64,000 nt of DNA, from positions 186,001 to 250,000 of the forward strand of contig JAGOAX010000003.1 of NCBI GenBank assembly GCA_017983695.1. The letters run 5' to 3'. The position numbers and the translations under genes are program-made. Source of the DNA: Ferruginibacter sp. (GTDB lineage: Bacteria; Bacteroidota; Bacteroidia; Chitinophagales; Chitinophagaceae). Each line of letters begins with the position of its first letter. Position 1 is the first letter of the stretch. Positions 1-10,112 of this stretch are shown here, one piece after another. The notes beneath the pieces are model-generated. The model saw nothing but the letters and a program-made list of their open reading frames with translations. It searched no databases and was not told where the DNA came from.

Positions 1-2156
1 CGCATTTACGGTTTGGACCAAAACCGATAAAAGCACCCTACTTAATTTCAAAAGCAGATTTTATAGCCTGCCACCAATTCAATTTTACAGAAAAAGTGGA
101 GATGCTGGAATTTGCAAGTGACGGCGCTACTTTCTTATTGAACAGTCCATACAGTAAAGATGAAGTGTGGAGTAAATTAACAGGACAGGTTCAAAAAAGT
201 ATCATCAGTAAAAGATTAAAATTGTATGTTATCGATGCAACAACTGTGGCAAGAGATACCGGCATGAGCGGCCGCATCAATACCATCATGCAAACCTGTT
301 ATTTTGCATTGTCAGGTGTACTGCCAAGAGAAGATGCCATTAAGCAGATTAAAAAAGCCATTGAAAAAACATACTTTAAAAAAGGACAGAAAGTAATTGA
401 CCAGAATTTTAAAGCAGTAGATGCAACGCTGGCTAATTTATATGAAGTGGATTATCCGGCTATTGTTTCTGCAGCAGATCATAATTTGCTTACTGTAGCT
501 GACAAAGCGCCAAAATTTGTAAAAGAAGTTACTTCTATGATGATGGCAGATCACGGTGACCAGTTACCGGTTAGTATGATGCCGATAGATGGTACTTACC
601 CAAGCGGTACCACACAATGGGAAAAAAGAAATGTGTCGGACCTGGTGCCTTTATGGGAACCGGATACCTGTATACAATGCGGTAACTGTGCCTATGTTTG
701 TCCGCATAGTGTTATAAGGGCCAAGTTTTTTCATAAAGATAATCTGAAGCAGGCACCGGAAGGTTTTAAATCTGCACCGATCAATGCAAGAGGTTTTCCT
801 GAAACACAATATTCATTACAGGTGTATTTAGAAGATTGCACCGGTTGTAATTTATGTGTGGAAGTTTGCCCTGCAACCGATCCGGCCAATCGTTCCCGTA
901 AGGCTATTAATATGGGAGATAAGGAACCTGTTCTGGAAACTGAAAAAAAGAATATTGAATTCTTTGAAAATATTACCTGGAACGACCGTTCAAAAATTGA
1001 TTTCTCTACCGTACATGGTGCACAATTTTTAGAACCGTTATTTGAATTCAGCGGTGCCTGTGCCGGTTGTGGCGAAACACCGTATTTAAAATTGTTATCT
1101 CAATTATTTGGCGAAAGATTATTGGTAGCCAATGCAACAGGCTGCTCATCAATTTATGGCGGCAACCTGCCCACCACACCATGGACAAAAAATGCAGCAG
1201 GCCGTGGCCCCGCCTGGAGTAATTCTTTATTTGAGGATAATGCAGAGTTTGGTTTAGGTATGCGTATTACTGCCGATAATCAATTAAGCGTTGCCAAACA
1301 ATATTTACTGGAATTAAAAAGTGAACTGGGAGAAGATTTTGTAAATGAGATCAGCAATGCCAAACAGGTGCATGAATCAGAACTGGCAGTACAACAATTA
1401 CGGGTGCAGTTACTAAAAGAAAAATTGCAAAAGATCAGTTCACCTGCTGCAGCTCATTTATTGTCGGTATGTGATCAATTGGTTCGCCGCAGTGTTTGGT
1501 TGGTTGGTGGCGATGGCTGGGCTTATGATATTGGTTATGGAGGATTGGATCATGTATTGGCAAGTGGAAGAAATATTAAGATACTGGTGCTGGATACAGA
1601 AGTGTATTCCAATACCGGCGGACAATCATCTAAATCAACACCAACAGCAGCTACTGCAAAATTTGCGGCCGGTGGTAAATCCGGTGGTAAAAAAGATCTG
1701 GCCATGCAGGCTATCTCTTATGGTAATGTTTATGTGGCAAGGGTTGCCTTCGGTGCCAATCCGCAACAAACATTATTGGCTATGAGAGAAGCAGAAGCAT
1801 ATGATGGCCCTGCCTTGATATTAGCTTACAGCCATTGCATTGCTCATGGATATGATTTAAAAGATGGTTTAAGCCAGCAAAACAAAGCAGTTGCAAGCGG
1901 GCACTGGCCATTGCTACGGTATAATCCCGTTTTAAGAAAGAAAAATCAAAATCCATTTGTGCTGGATTCTCCAAGGCCAACAATGCATTTAAAAGATTAT
2001 GCCTATAATGAATTACGGTATAAGGTATTAACCATGACAAATCCTGATGAAGCAGATAGATTGATGAAACATGCACAGGAATTAGTAAATCTTAAATGGA
2101 AAACATACGAGGAACTGGCTACAAAAAAGGCAAGTGATTTTGTTCCGATAGCATAA
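1..2156 (+). CDS. nifJ: Pyruvate:ferredoxin (flavodoxin) oxidoreductase, 3' part
   Basis: The reading frame is open from the left edge (first full codon at base 3), so the gene starts outside the window; about 717 C-terminal residues of a protein usually near 1,180 are present. The enzyme decarboxylates pyruvate to acetyl-CoA and reduces ferredoxin or flavodoxin. Visible in order: the end of the gamma domain, a two-[4Fe-4S] ferredoxin domain (CIQCGNCAYVCP near base 669 and CTGCNLCVEVCP near base 838), then the TPP-binding domain with GACAGCGETP, ATGCSSIYGG, GGDGWAYDIGYGG and NTGGQSSKSTP. All eight ferredoxin-domain cysteines are present. The next gene, a flavin TIM-barrel protein, lies 191 bp downstream on the same strand and is probably a partner. 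Identity is secure; physiological direction is not shown by sequence. Confidence 0.96.
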   Translation, partial: HLRFGPKPIKAPYLISKADFIACHQFNFTEKVEMLEFASDGATFLLNSPYSKDEVWSKLTGQVQKSIISKRLKLYVIDATTVARDTGMSGRINTIMQTCYFALSGVLPREDAIKQIKKAIEKTYFKKGQKVIDQNFKAVDATLANLYEVDYPAIVSAADHNLLTVADKAPKFVKEVTSMMMADHGDQLPVSMMPIDGTYPSGTTQWEKRNVSDLVPLWEPDTCIQCGNCAYVCPHSVIRAKFFHKDNLKQAPEGFKSAPINARGFPETQYSLQVYLEDCTGCNLCVEVCPATDPANRSRKAINMGDKEPVLETEKKNIEFFENITWNDRSKIDFSTVHGAQFLEPLFEFSGACAGCGETPYLKLLSQLFGERLLVANATGCSSIYGGNLPTTPWTKNAAGRGPAWSNSLFEDNAEFGLGMRITADNQLSVAKQYLLELKSELGEDFVNEISNAKQVHESELAVQQLRVQLLKEKLQKISSPAAAHLLSVCDQLVRRSVWLVGGDGWAYDIGYGGLDHVLASGRNIKILVLDTEVYSNTGGQSSKSTPTAATAKFAAGGKSGGKKDLAMQAISYGNVYVARVAFGANPQQTLLAMREAEAYDGPALILAYSHCIAHGYDLKDGLSQQNKAVASGHWPLLRYNPVLRKKNQNPFVLDSPRPTMHLKDYAYNELRYKVLTMTNPDEADRLMKHAQELVNLKWKTYEELATKKASDFVPIA

Positions 2157-2159
2157 AAT

Positions 2160-2223
2160 TTGTCAGAAGACAGGTGTTAGTTGACAGATGGACCACTTCC
2201 TCACTAACAACTGTCAACTGTCA
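2160..2223. repeat. Inverted repeat spacer after nifJ
   Basis: Left arm GACAGGTGTTAGTTGA pairs with right arm TCACTAACAACTGTC, and GTTGACAG-like words recur within both arms. This is one of several locus-specific direct-plus-inverted repeat spacers in the window. It lies directly after the nifJ stop codon and may act as a weak terminator or mRNA-protecting stem. Confidence 0.6.
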
Positions 2224-2292
2224 TTTAAAATTTGAAAAAGCATATGAAATGCGCCATAACAAAAGTTGATACCAACTGAAATGTTTACAGGC

Positions 2293-2318
2293 GAACCTGC
2301 CTGACGGCAGACAGGTTC
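2293..2318. repeat. 26-bp imperfect palindrome
   Basis: GAACCTG and CAGGTTC flank a short centre built around CTGACGGCAG. It sits 30 bp before the next start codon and resembles a REP-type palindrome rather than an operator, because it has no clear relation to a promoter. Confidence 0.5.
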
Positions 2319-2347
2319 TATGTGACCAAAAACAATAAAATAAACAC

Positions 2348-3337
2348 ATGAAATTACATTCAACCTACATGGGCATGGAATTAAATTCCCCCATTGTTGT
2401 ATCAGCATGCACTTTATCTGAAAAGACAGATAATATTGTACGAATGGAAGACAATGGTGCAGGTGCCGTAGTGTTATATTCTTTGTTTGAAGAACAAATA
2501 CGGAAAGAAGAAGCCGGGTATAAAAATATAATGTCCGGAACATCGAATGCTTTTGCAGAGGCACTGGATTATTTTCCTGACCTGGATGATTATCATGTGG
2601 GTACTGATGAATACCTGGAGAATATCCGTAAGGCGAAAGAGCGGATAAAAATTCCTGTGATTGCAAGCCTGAATGGCATTACCAACGAAGGATGGATAGA
2701 TTATTCAAAATTGATGGAACAGGCTGGTGCCGATGGGATAGAAGTGAATATATTTTTTATTCCCGGCGATATTACTATGTCATCTGCTGAAATAGAACAT
2801 CGCTACCTCAATATCATTGAGAGCATTAAACAAACAGTAAAAATTCCTGTGGCGATAAAGTTGAATCCTTATTTCAGCAATATGGGCAATATGTCTTTAC
2901 GTATGAAAAATGCAGGGGCAGATGCATTGGTTCTATTCAATCGTTTTTATCAACCCGATTTTGATATTAATGAACTTACATTGAAAACAGATCTGCATTA
3001 CAGCGAATCATCAGAAATAAGATTACCATTATTATGGATTGCATTATTATATGGCAAAGTAAAACTATCGCTGGCAGCAACCACCGGGGTACAAAGCGCT
3101 GTAGAGGTAATTAAATATTTGCTGGCTGGTGCCGATGTGGTAATGACAGCATCTTCTCTGTATAAAAACGGCATTCCTTATTTAAAAACCATGAACAAGG
3201 AATTACAGGACTGGATGTACATGATGGGCTTCGATAATATCAGGGCATTTAGAGGTATCATGAGCCAGCAGAATATTTCAGATCCCACTGCTTATGAAAG
3301 AGCGAATTATATTAAGATACTTGAAGGTGTGGTGTAA
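2348..3337 (+). CDS. Dihydroorotate dehydrogenase-like FMN protein
   Basis: A 329-residue TIM-barrel flavoprotein of the dihydroorotate dehydrogenase superfamily. The N-terminus (GMELNSPIVVSACTLS) and the C-terminal phosphate-binding region (AATTGVQSAVEVIKYLLAGADVVMTAS) match the DHOD/PreA pattern, and IPVIASLNG and IPVAIKLNP are barrel strands. It lies directly behind the pyruvate:ferredoxin oxidoreductase gene with the same orientation, an arrangement I associate with a DHOD-like protein of unknown function rather than the pyrimidine enzyme; no other pyrimidine gene is near. Substrate is unknown. Start chosen at the ATG preceded by a purine-rich stretch. Confidence 0.85.
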   Translation: MKLHSTYMGMELNSPIVVSACTLSEKTDNIVRMEDNGAGAVVLYSLFEEQIRKEEAGYKNIMSGTSNAFAEALDYFPDLDDYHVGTDEYLENIRKAKERIKIPVIASLNGITNEGWIDYSKLMEQAGADGIEVNIFFIPGDITMSSAEIEHRYLNIIESIKQTVKIPVAIKLNPYFSNMGNMSLRMKNAGADALVLFNRFYQPDFDINELTLKTDLHYSESSEIRLPLLWIALLYGKVKLSLAATTGVQSAVEVIKYLLAGADVVMTASSLYKNGIPYLKTMNKELQDWMYMMGFDNIRAFRGIMSQQNISDPTAYERANYIKILEGVV

Positions 3338-3358
3338 ACTTTCTGGTATTTTAATAAG

Positions 3359-3814
3359 TCATTTAGCTGTACCCTTGTTCCTGTTATTGATAAAAGAATT
3401 TCCTTCAGCCATTTCATCTGCAAGGTCACCTATAGTTTTATTCTCAAAAAGGGTTATCAGTTTTTCTTTGATGATCTTATATTGCATGTGCATAGGGCAG
3501 GGCTTTACATCCGAACATTTTTTAAGCCCCAGTACGCATTGCCCCAGCATCTCATCTTCACCCATAGCTTTCAGTATTGAACGTACCGGTAATTTTTTTG
3601 CATTTTCAGAAATATAAAATCCGCCATTGGGGCCACGTACCGAACTGATTATTTTATTATCTGCCGTAAGCAGCTGAAGTATTTTGGCAGTAAATGAACG
3701 GGGAGAATCAATAGATACTGCTATTTCAGCAATGCCCAATTTTTTATCAATTGAGCTTTCCCTTGCAATATATATCACGGCCCTCAGGGCATATTCACTT
3801 GATTTTGAAAACAT
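3359..3814 (-). CDS. Rrf2 family transcriptional regulator, probably Fe-S binding
   Basis: A 151-residue Rrf2-type winged-helix regulator: MFSKSSEYALRAVIYIA is the family N-terminus, RSFTAKILQLL the recognition helix region, and VRGPNGGFYIS the wing. Cysteines at residues 93, 100 and 106 fall where IscR-type regulators bind a [2Fe-2S] cluster, so a redox, NO or Fe-S sensing role is likely. It is convergent with the DHOD-like gene and divergent from the cysteine-rich 616-residue gene at 4005, with a palindrome between the starts that is a natural candidate operator. Confidence 0.9.
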   Translation of the reverse strand: MFSKSSEYALRAVIYIARESSIDKKLGIAEIAVSIDSPRSFTAKILQLLTADNKIISSVRGPNGGFYISENAKKLPVRSILKAMGEDEMLGQCVLGLKKCSDVKPCPMHMQYKIIKEKLITLFENKTIGDLADEMAEGNSFINNRNKGTAK

Positions 3815-3835
3815 GGTTTAATTTTAAAATAATAA

Positions 3836-3853
3836 ACTGGTTTTATAACCGGT
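3836..3853. promoter_or_regulatory. Candidate Rrf2 operator palindrome
   Basis: ACTGGTTTTATAACCGGT is an imperfect palindrome with AC(T/C)GGTT half-sites, 22 bp upstream of the Rrf2 start codon and upstream of the -7 element for the divergent gene. The AACCGG word recurs at about 3956 and 3979. Assignment to the regulator is inference from position and symmetry. Confidence 0.4.
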
Positions 3854-3920
3854 ATTAGTGATCTTTTCATTTATAACTGCCATTTAGCAAATAATTAAGG
3901 ACAAAGTTATCTTTATTTAG

Positions 3921-3928
3921 TAAATTTG
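3921..3928 (+). promoter_or_regulatory. -7 promoter element for the 616-residue gene
   Basis: TAAATTTG matches the Bacteroidota -7 consensus TAnnTTTG. The -33 element is weak. The predicted transcript start is near 3935, giving a leader of about 70 nt that contains repeated AACCGG words. Confidence 0.5.
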
Positions 3929-4004
3929 CAAAAAATTATCAGGGGAAACAGGAGCAAACCGGCACTGGCAAGCCTGCTTTAACCGGAATAAAAATATTAA
4001 TCTT

Positions 4005-5855
4005 ATGTCAAACACATCCTTACATTCCTTTCATATCCCGGTATTGGGTTTATGTTATTCAATTGATACGCCGGTTAAAGTTGCCCGGTTCGGAATTGCG
4101 TCAGTCATTTCCATTATGGATGATGAGTTGATTGAAAAAATGAGACAGTTTCATTGTGAGCAAACCGGCAGGATATTTAAGCCAATCACAAAAAAGGAAA
4201 ATGACTACAGGGCAAGACGTATTACCGCATATTTAAAACTTGTTCAAAAAATTGTGACTGACCAGGTTGCTGAAATGCGTTCGTTGTCGTTTGATGAGGA
4301 CAATGAACTGGCAAAGTATTTCGAAATGTTGCCGCAAACATCTGCTGTAAAAATCAGGTATGATGCAATGAAACAACTTCATAGCGGACATGAAAAAACA
4401 ACTTTGCAGCAACTATTAAAAGGAGCAATAAAAGCAGGTGCTATAGATGTTAATATCATGGCTAAAGTTGATAAGGATAACTACAACCCAGGCGGTGAAA
4501 TACTGGCTGCTGAGTACTCAGATGCCTTGTCTGCTCTTAGGGGATTTGCCAATAGTAACCTGGAGGCAGCTGTTGTATTTTCTGCAGGATATAATCCAAG
4601 ACTTTACAGTTACATAGAAAACTTCAAAGATTTTTATCCGGATAAAAAAAATCAACTGAAGAAAAAGATAATACTAAAAGTAAGTGATTACCGCTCTGCA
4701 TTAATACAGGGAAAGATACTTGCAAAAAAAGGATTGTGGGTATCAGAATTCCGGATTGAATCAGGGTTGAATTGTGGCGGGCACGCTTTTGCAACTGATG
4801 GGCTATTGCTTGGAGTTATATTCGAGGAGTTTAAAAACAAAAGGCAGGAACTGGTTACAGAACTGTTGGATTTGTGTAATAAAGCTAATATTGAAAAAGG
4901 AAATAACGACTTTACTGTTACACCACAATTAAAAATTACTGGCCAGGGTGGTATCGGTACTTCAAATGAAAACCACTTCCTGCTGGAACATTATGAGCTG
5001 GATGGTACAGGGTGGGGTAGCCCGTTTTTGCTGGTTCCGGAAGCTACAAATGTTGATGAACAAACCCTTAACAAACTGGCAACGGCAAAAAAAGAAGACT
5101 ACTATATGAGCCATGCATCTCCATTGGGAATTCCGTTTAATAATTTCAGGAATAGCAGCGGAGAATTTTTAAAACAAGAAAGAATAGACAAACAAAAACC
5201 GGGAAGTCCCTGCTATAAAAAATTACTGGCTGCGGATACAGAATTTACTTCCACTCCAATTTGTACAGCATCACGTCAATACCAGGAATTAAAAATAAAA
5301 CAACTGGAAGGTAAAGGGCTTAGCGGCGAACTTTTCAAAATGGTATGTAAAGAAATTACAGAAAAGGAATGCCTTTGTGAGGGGTTAGGTTCTGCAGTAT
5401 TGTTAAAAGATGATATTGCTTTGTCACATAAACTTTCGGCTGTAACCATTTGCCCCGGGCCTAACCTTGCGTATTTTTCAGGTATATTTTCACTCACCGA
5501 TATGGTTGATCATATCTATGGCAGGAAAAATATACTCAATTCTTCCAGCCGGTCTCACATGTTTATAAATGAACTAAACCTTTATGTTGACTATTTGAGA
5601 AATAAAATAGAAAAGACACTGGATATTAATTCGAAAGAATTAAAATATTTCCAGGGGTTTAAAAACAACCTGCTAAAAGGTATTGAATATTATAAAAACA
5701 TTATTCCCAAAATAAAAAGAGAAACCAGCCAATACCTGGCTGCCATGAATGTTGAGTTGGAAAAAACAGCAGTAATATTAAATCAGTTGAAATTAGAATG
5801 CCTGCCTGTAACACCAGTTGTGCAGTTTCAACATGAACAGGTGGATGGTAATTAA
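4005..5855 (+). CDS. Unrecognised cysteine-rich 616-residue protein
   Basis: I do not recognise a characterised family. The middle part looks like an alpha/beta barrel with glycine-rich turns (GLNCGGHAFATDG at 254-266 and GQGGIGTSNENH at 313-324), reminiscent of FMN/NAD-dependent TIM barrels such as nitronate monooxygenase or glutamate-synthase-like proteins. Seven cysteines stand out: C257, then C403, C420, C448, C456, C458 and C483, a spacing compatible with an Fe-S cluster or metal site. The last 130 residues are helical and lysine-rich. No signal peptide or membrane segment. It is divergent from an Rrf2 regulator with candidate cluster cysteines and is followed 24 bp later by a flavin split-barrel gene, suggesting a redox operon. 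Function not assigned. Confidence 0.8.
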   Translation: MSNTSLHSFHIPVLGLCYSIDTPVKVARFGIASVISIMDDELIEKMRQFHCEQTGRIFKPITKKENDYRARRITAYLKLVQKIVTDQVAEMRSLSFDEDNELAKYFEMLPQTSAVKIRYDAMKQLHSGHEKTTLQQLLKGAIKAGAIDVNIMAKVDKDNYNPGGEILAAEYSDALSALRGFANSNLEAAVVFSAGYNPRLYSYIENFKDFYPDKKNQLKKKIILKVSDYRSALIQGKILAKKGLWVSEFRIESGLNCGGHAFATDGLLLGVIFEEFKNKRQELVTELLDLCNKANIEKGNNDFTVTPQLKITGQGGIGTSNENHFLLEHYELDGTGWGSPFLLVPEATNVDEQTLNKLATAKKEDYYMSHASPLGIPFNNFRNSSGEFLKQERIDKQKPGSPCYKKLLAADTEFTSTPICTASRQYQELKIKQLEGKGLSGELFKMVCKEITEKECLCEGLGSAVLLKDDIALSHKLSAVTICPGPNLAYFSGIFSLTDMVDHIYGRKNILNSSSRSHMFINELNLYVDYLRNKIEKTLDINSKELKYFQGFKNNLLKGIEYYKNIIPKIKRETSQYLAAMNVELEKTAVILNQLKLECLPVTPVVQFQHEQVDGN

Positions 5856-5879
5856 CGGTATGTATTTTTTAACAAATAA

Positions 5880-6320
5880 ATGATGTATATGAACGAACAC
5901 ATCAGTCAGTTTATAAAAAAGCAAACCTGCGCAAGTATTTGTTGTGTAACAAAATGTAACCCATATTGCTTTAGCAGTTTTTATAGCTTTAATGAAGATG
6001 AAGGCCTGCTGTATTTTAAATCATCAGCAGATACTAATCACATCAACTACCTTAAAGTAAATCCTGAAGTTGCAGGAACTGTTTTACCCGATAAATTACA
6101 AACGCTGGTTGTAAAAGGTATCCAGTTCCGTGGAATACTTTTAGCCCAGGAAGATGCATTAGCTAATTATGCGGCTAAACATTATTACAGTAAATACCCA
6201 TTAGCGCTGGCCATACCGGGAGAAATATGGACCATTAAAATTGATTCCATTAAAATGACTGACAGCAGCATTGGGTTTGGAAAGAAAATTACATGGAACA
6301 GGGAAGAAGTATTGGTGTAA
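5880..6320 (+). CDS. Pyridoxamine 5'-phosphate oxidase family protein
   Basis: A 146-residue split-barrel flavin-binding protein. The pattern FIKKQTCASICCVT, then FSSFYSFNEDEGLLYFKSSADTNH, then a barrel strand ending VVKGIQFRGILL is that of the small PNPOx-like/FMN-binding family, shorter than true PdxH. It lies 24 bp after the cysteine-rich gene and is probably cotranscribed. ATG codons at 5880, 5883 and 5889 are all possible starts. Substrate unknown; several cysteines near the N-terminus (CASICCVTKCNPYC) are unusual for the family. Confidence 0.8.
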   Translation: MMYMNEHISQFIKKQTCASICCVTKCNPYCFSSFYSFNEDEGLLYFKSSADTNHINYLKVNPEVAGTVLPDKLQTLVVKGIQFRGILLAQEDALANYAAKHYYSKYPLALAIPGEIWTIKIDSIKMTDSSIGFGKKITWNREEVLV

Positions 6321-6347
6321 ACTAATTCGGTATTACATTGGCTGAAA

Positions 6348-7283
6348 TTAATAATTTATTTCAACCACTTTTTTATCACGTAATTTCTGCATTGGTGCCG
6401 GTACAATGGCTATTATTTCTTCCCTTAGAGTATTGATGAGTTTCGTTTTAATATGATTGCGATGCGTAACAAGACTTACCTCACGGGAGGGACATGGCCG
6501 CTTAAATTGTTTTACCAGCTTAAGCTGGGCTTTACTAAATTCCATAACAGCTAATTCAGGTAAAATGGTAAGGCCGTCACTTTTATCAACCATTCGTTTT
6601 AAGGTTTCAATGTTACCGGTTTCGTATTTAAAATGGAGATCACTGCTCTTTCTTAATTCGCAAAGGTTTAATATCTGCGATCTGAAACAATGGCCTTCTT
6701 CCAGTAACCAAAGCTGGCTGGGATCAATTTCATTTGCCAGAACATATTTTTTTTCGGACAAGGCATTTTTTTTAGAGGCGTACACAAAAAGTTCTTCGTA
6801 AAAAAGCACATCTTCTTTTATAGACGGGTCTTTTAGCGGAGTAACCACTATGCCGCAATCGAGGCGGTTGTTCTTGAGTTCAAGAATAACTTCTTCGGTG
6901 ATCAGTTCTTTAAGTACAAGATTCAGTTTAGGATATTTCTCCCTCATTGATTTATACAATGGAGGTAATAAATAGGGTGCCAGCGTTGGTATAATGCCAA
7001 TACGTAATTCGCCTGCAAGCGTATCCTTCTGGTCGTTGATGATCTGTTTGATCATTTGTGCTTCATGCAGCGCAATGCGAGCCTGGGCTATAATGTCTCT
7101 ACCAATTTCTGTAGGGATGACAGGTTGCTTGGTGCGGTCGAAAATTTTTAACCCAAGTTCTTCTTCCAGCTTTTGAATCTGCATGCTGAGTGTAGGTTGC
7201 GTAATAAAACATTTCTCAGCGGCCAACGAAAAATGCCGGTAAGTATCCAATGTTACAATGTATTCCAGTTGTGTTAAAGTCAT
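6348..7283 (-). CDS. oxyR: OxyR, peroxide-sensing LysR-type regulator
   Basis: A 311-residue LysR-family regulator. The N-terminal helix-turn-helix (residues 1-60, FSLAAEKCFITQPTLSMQI) is followed by a substrate/redox domain. The redox pair is preserved: GHCFRSQILNLC places cysteines at residues 199 and 208, the same numbers as in Escherichia coli OxyR, where they form the peroxide-induced disulfide. It is divergent from katG with 113 bp between the start codons, the classic arrangement for a regulator and its target. Confidence in the peroxide-sensing role is high because both cysteines and context agree. Confidence 0.95.
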   Translation of the reverse strand: MTLTQLEYIVTLDTYRHFSLAAEKCFITQPTLSMQIQKLEEELGLKIFDRTKQPVIPTEIGRDIIAQARIALHEAQMIKQIINDQKDTLAGELRIGIIPTLAPYLLPPLYKSMREKYPKLNLVLKELITEEVILELKNNRLDCGIVVTPLKDPSIKEDVLFYEELFVYASKKNALSEKKYVLANEIDPSQLWLLEEGHCFRSQILNLCELRKSSDLHFKYETGNIETLKRMVDKSDGLTILPELAVMEFSKAQLKLVKQFKRPCPSREVSLVTHRNHIKTKLINTLREEIIAIVPAPMQKLRDKKVVEINY

Positions 7284-7310
7284 AGATAAAACTTATATAA
7301 TCATAAAAAT
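7282..7310. promoter_or_regulatory. Possible OxyR-binding region
   Basis: An ATAG-N7-TTAT spacing at 7282-7296 partly follows the OxyR tetranucleotide pattern (ATAG-N7-CTAT repeats), overlapping the oxyR start and upstream of the katG -33 element. Later repeats are poor, so this is only a candidate. Confidence 0.3.
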
Positions 7311-7316
7311 AATCAA

Positions 7317-7348
7317 TTTGCTTTATTATCAATCCTGCTGTAGTTTTG
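7317..7348 (+). promoter_or_regulatory. katG promoter
   Basis: A -33 TTTG at 7317-7320 and a -7 TAGTTTTG at 7341-7348 are separated by 20 bp, a good Bacteroidota-type promoter. Predicted transcript start near 7355, giving a leader of about 42 nt. Confidence 0.7.
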
Positions 7349-7375
7349 AAACAAATAAAAAATCATTACTCATAA

Positions 7376-9595
<2,220 letters not shown>

Positions 9596-9615
9596 TGAAA
9601 TACCGGTTAATTAAT

Positions 9616-9648
9616 AAAAAGGTGGCTGGAAACGGCCACCTTTTTTTA
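9616..9648 (+). terminator. katG terminator
   Basis: AAAAAGGTGGC and GCCACCTTTTTTT form a stem with an 8-nt loop followed by a T-run, 20 bp after the katG stop. Confidence 0.85.
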
Positions 9649-9662
9649 TTGTCTTATTTGTT

Positions 9663-9842
9663 TGTTCCAGCGGAACATTTTGTGGGTAGAAAAATGGAGT
9701 TTGCATTTTCGTTCCGTAGGAACGGTTTGTGCTTTTTGCGGTTAATAAAAACATTAATCAAGAGCACACAATACGTTCCTAAGGAACGTAAAAGCATTTG
9801 TATTTATATTGCTACTACCTATAAAATGTTCCTATCGGAACA
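9663..9842. repeat. Cluster of four GTTCC/GGAAC palindromes
   Basis: Palindromes TGTTCCAGCGGAACA (9663-9677), CGTTCCGTAGGAACG (9710-9724), CGTTCCTAAGGAACG (9774-9788) and TGTTCCTATCGGAACA (9827-9842). The outer two carry the same 3' extension in opposite orientation (ATTTTGTGGGTAG after the first; CTACCTATAAAAT before the last), so the whole block is a nested inverted structure. Confidence 0.8.
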
Positions 9843-9907
9843 AAAAAGGCGAAAGCCATTATGAAACAGGAGTGGATGATTTTGGTTTTTAAGTAATTTG
9901 TATAATG

Positions 9908-9960
9908 TTTTTGATAGGGATTAAAGGTCAATTTTTCGATATGGTAATTTAAGAATGCAG
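9908..9960. repeat. Dispersed repeat, copy 1
   Basis: TTTTTGATAGGGATTAAAGG and the following TATGGTAATTTAAGAATG resemble the copy at 16490-16545 in the same strand and order of words. Confidence 0.5.
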
Positions 9961-10112
9961 TGACTCATCCTAAAATGGCGTTGCCAAAAAGTGTAAGTAT
10001 GAAAGTACGTAATCAACTCATTTAAACAAGAATCTAAGTGGAAGAAAAATACCCATTAGCACGGATAGATATTTTAACCTGATTCTTCAATTTTGATTTC
10101 AAACTCATCAAT

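Larger units (their letters stand above)
9596..10112. other. Gene-free stretch with repeats
   Basis: A 517-bp stretch without a credible gene. It holds the katG terminator, a cluster of four GTTCC-GGAAC palindromes (9663-9842) and a segment at 9908-9960 that resembles 16490-16545. An 89-codon frame (9595-9864) runs through the palindromes but its peptide is low-complexity and repeat-derived. Confidence 0.6.

Noticed and set aside
2348..3337. Calling this gene pyrD
   Set aside because: It resembles the DHOD superfamily, but its place beside nifJ and lack of pyrimidine neighbours argue for the uncharacterised DHOD-like family.
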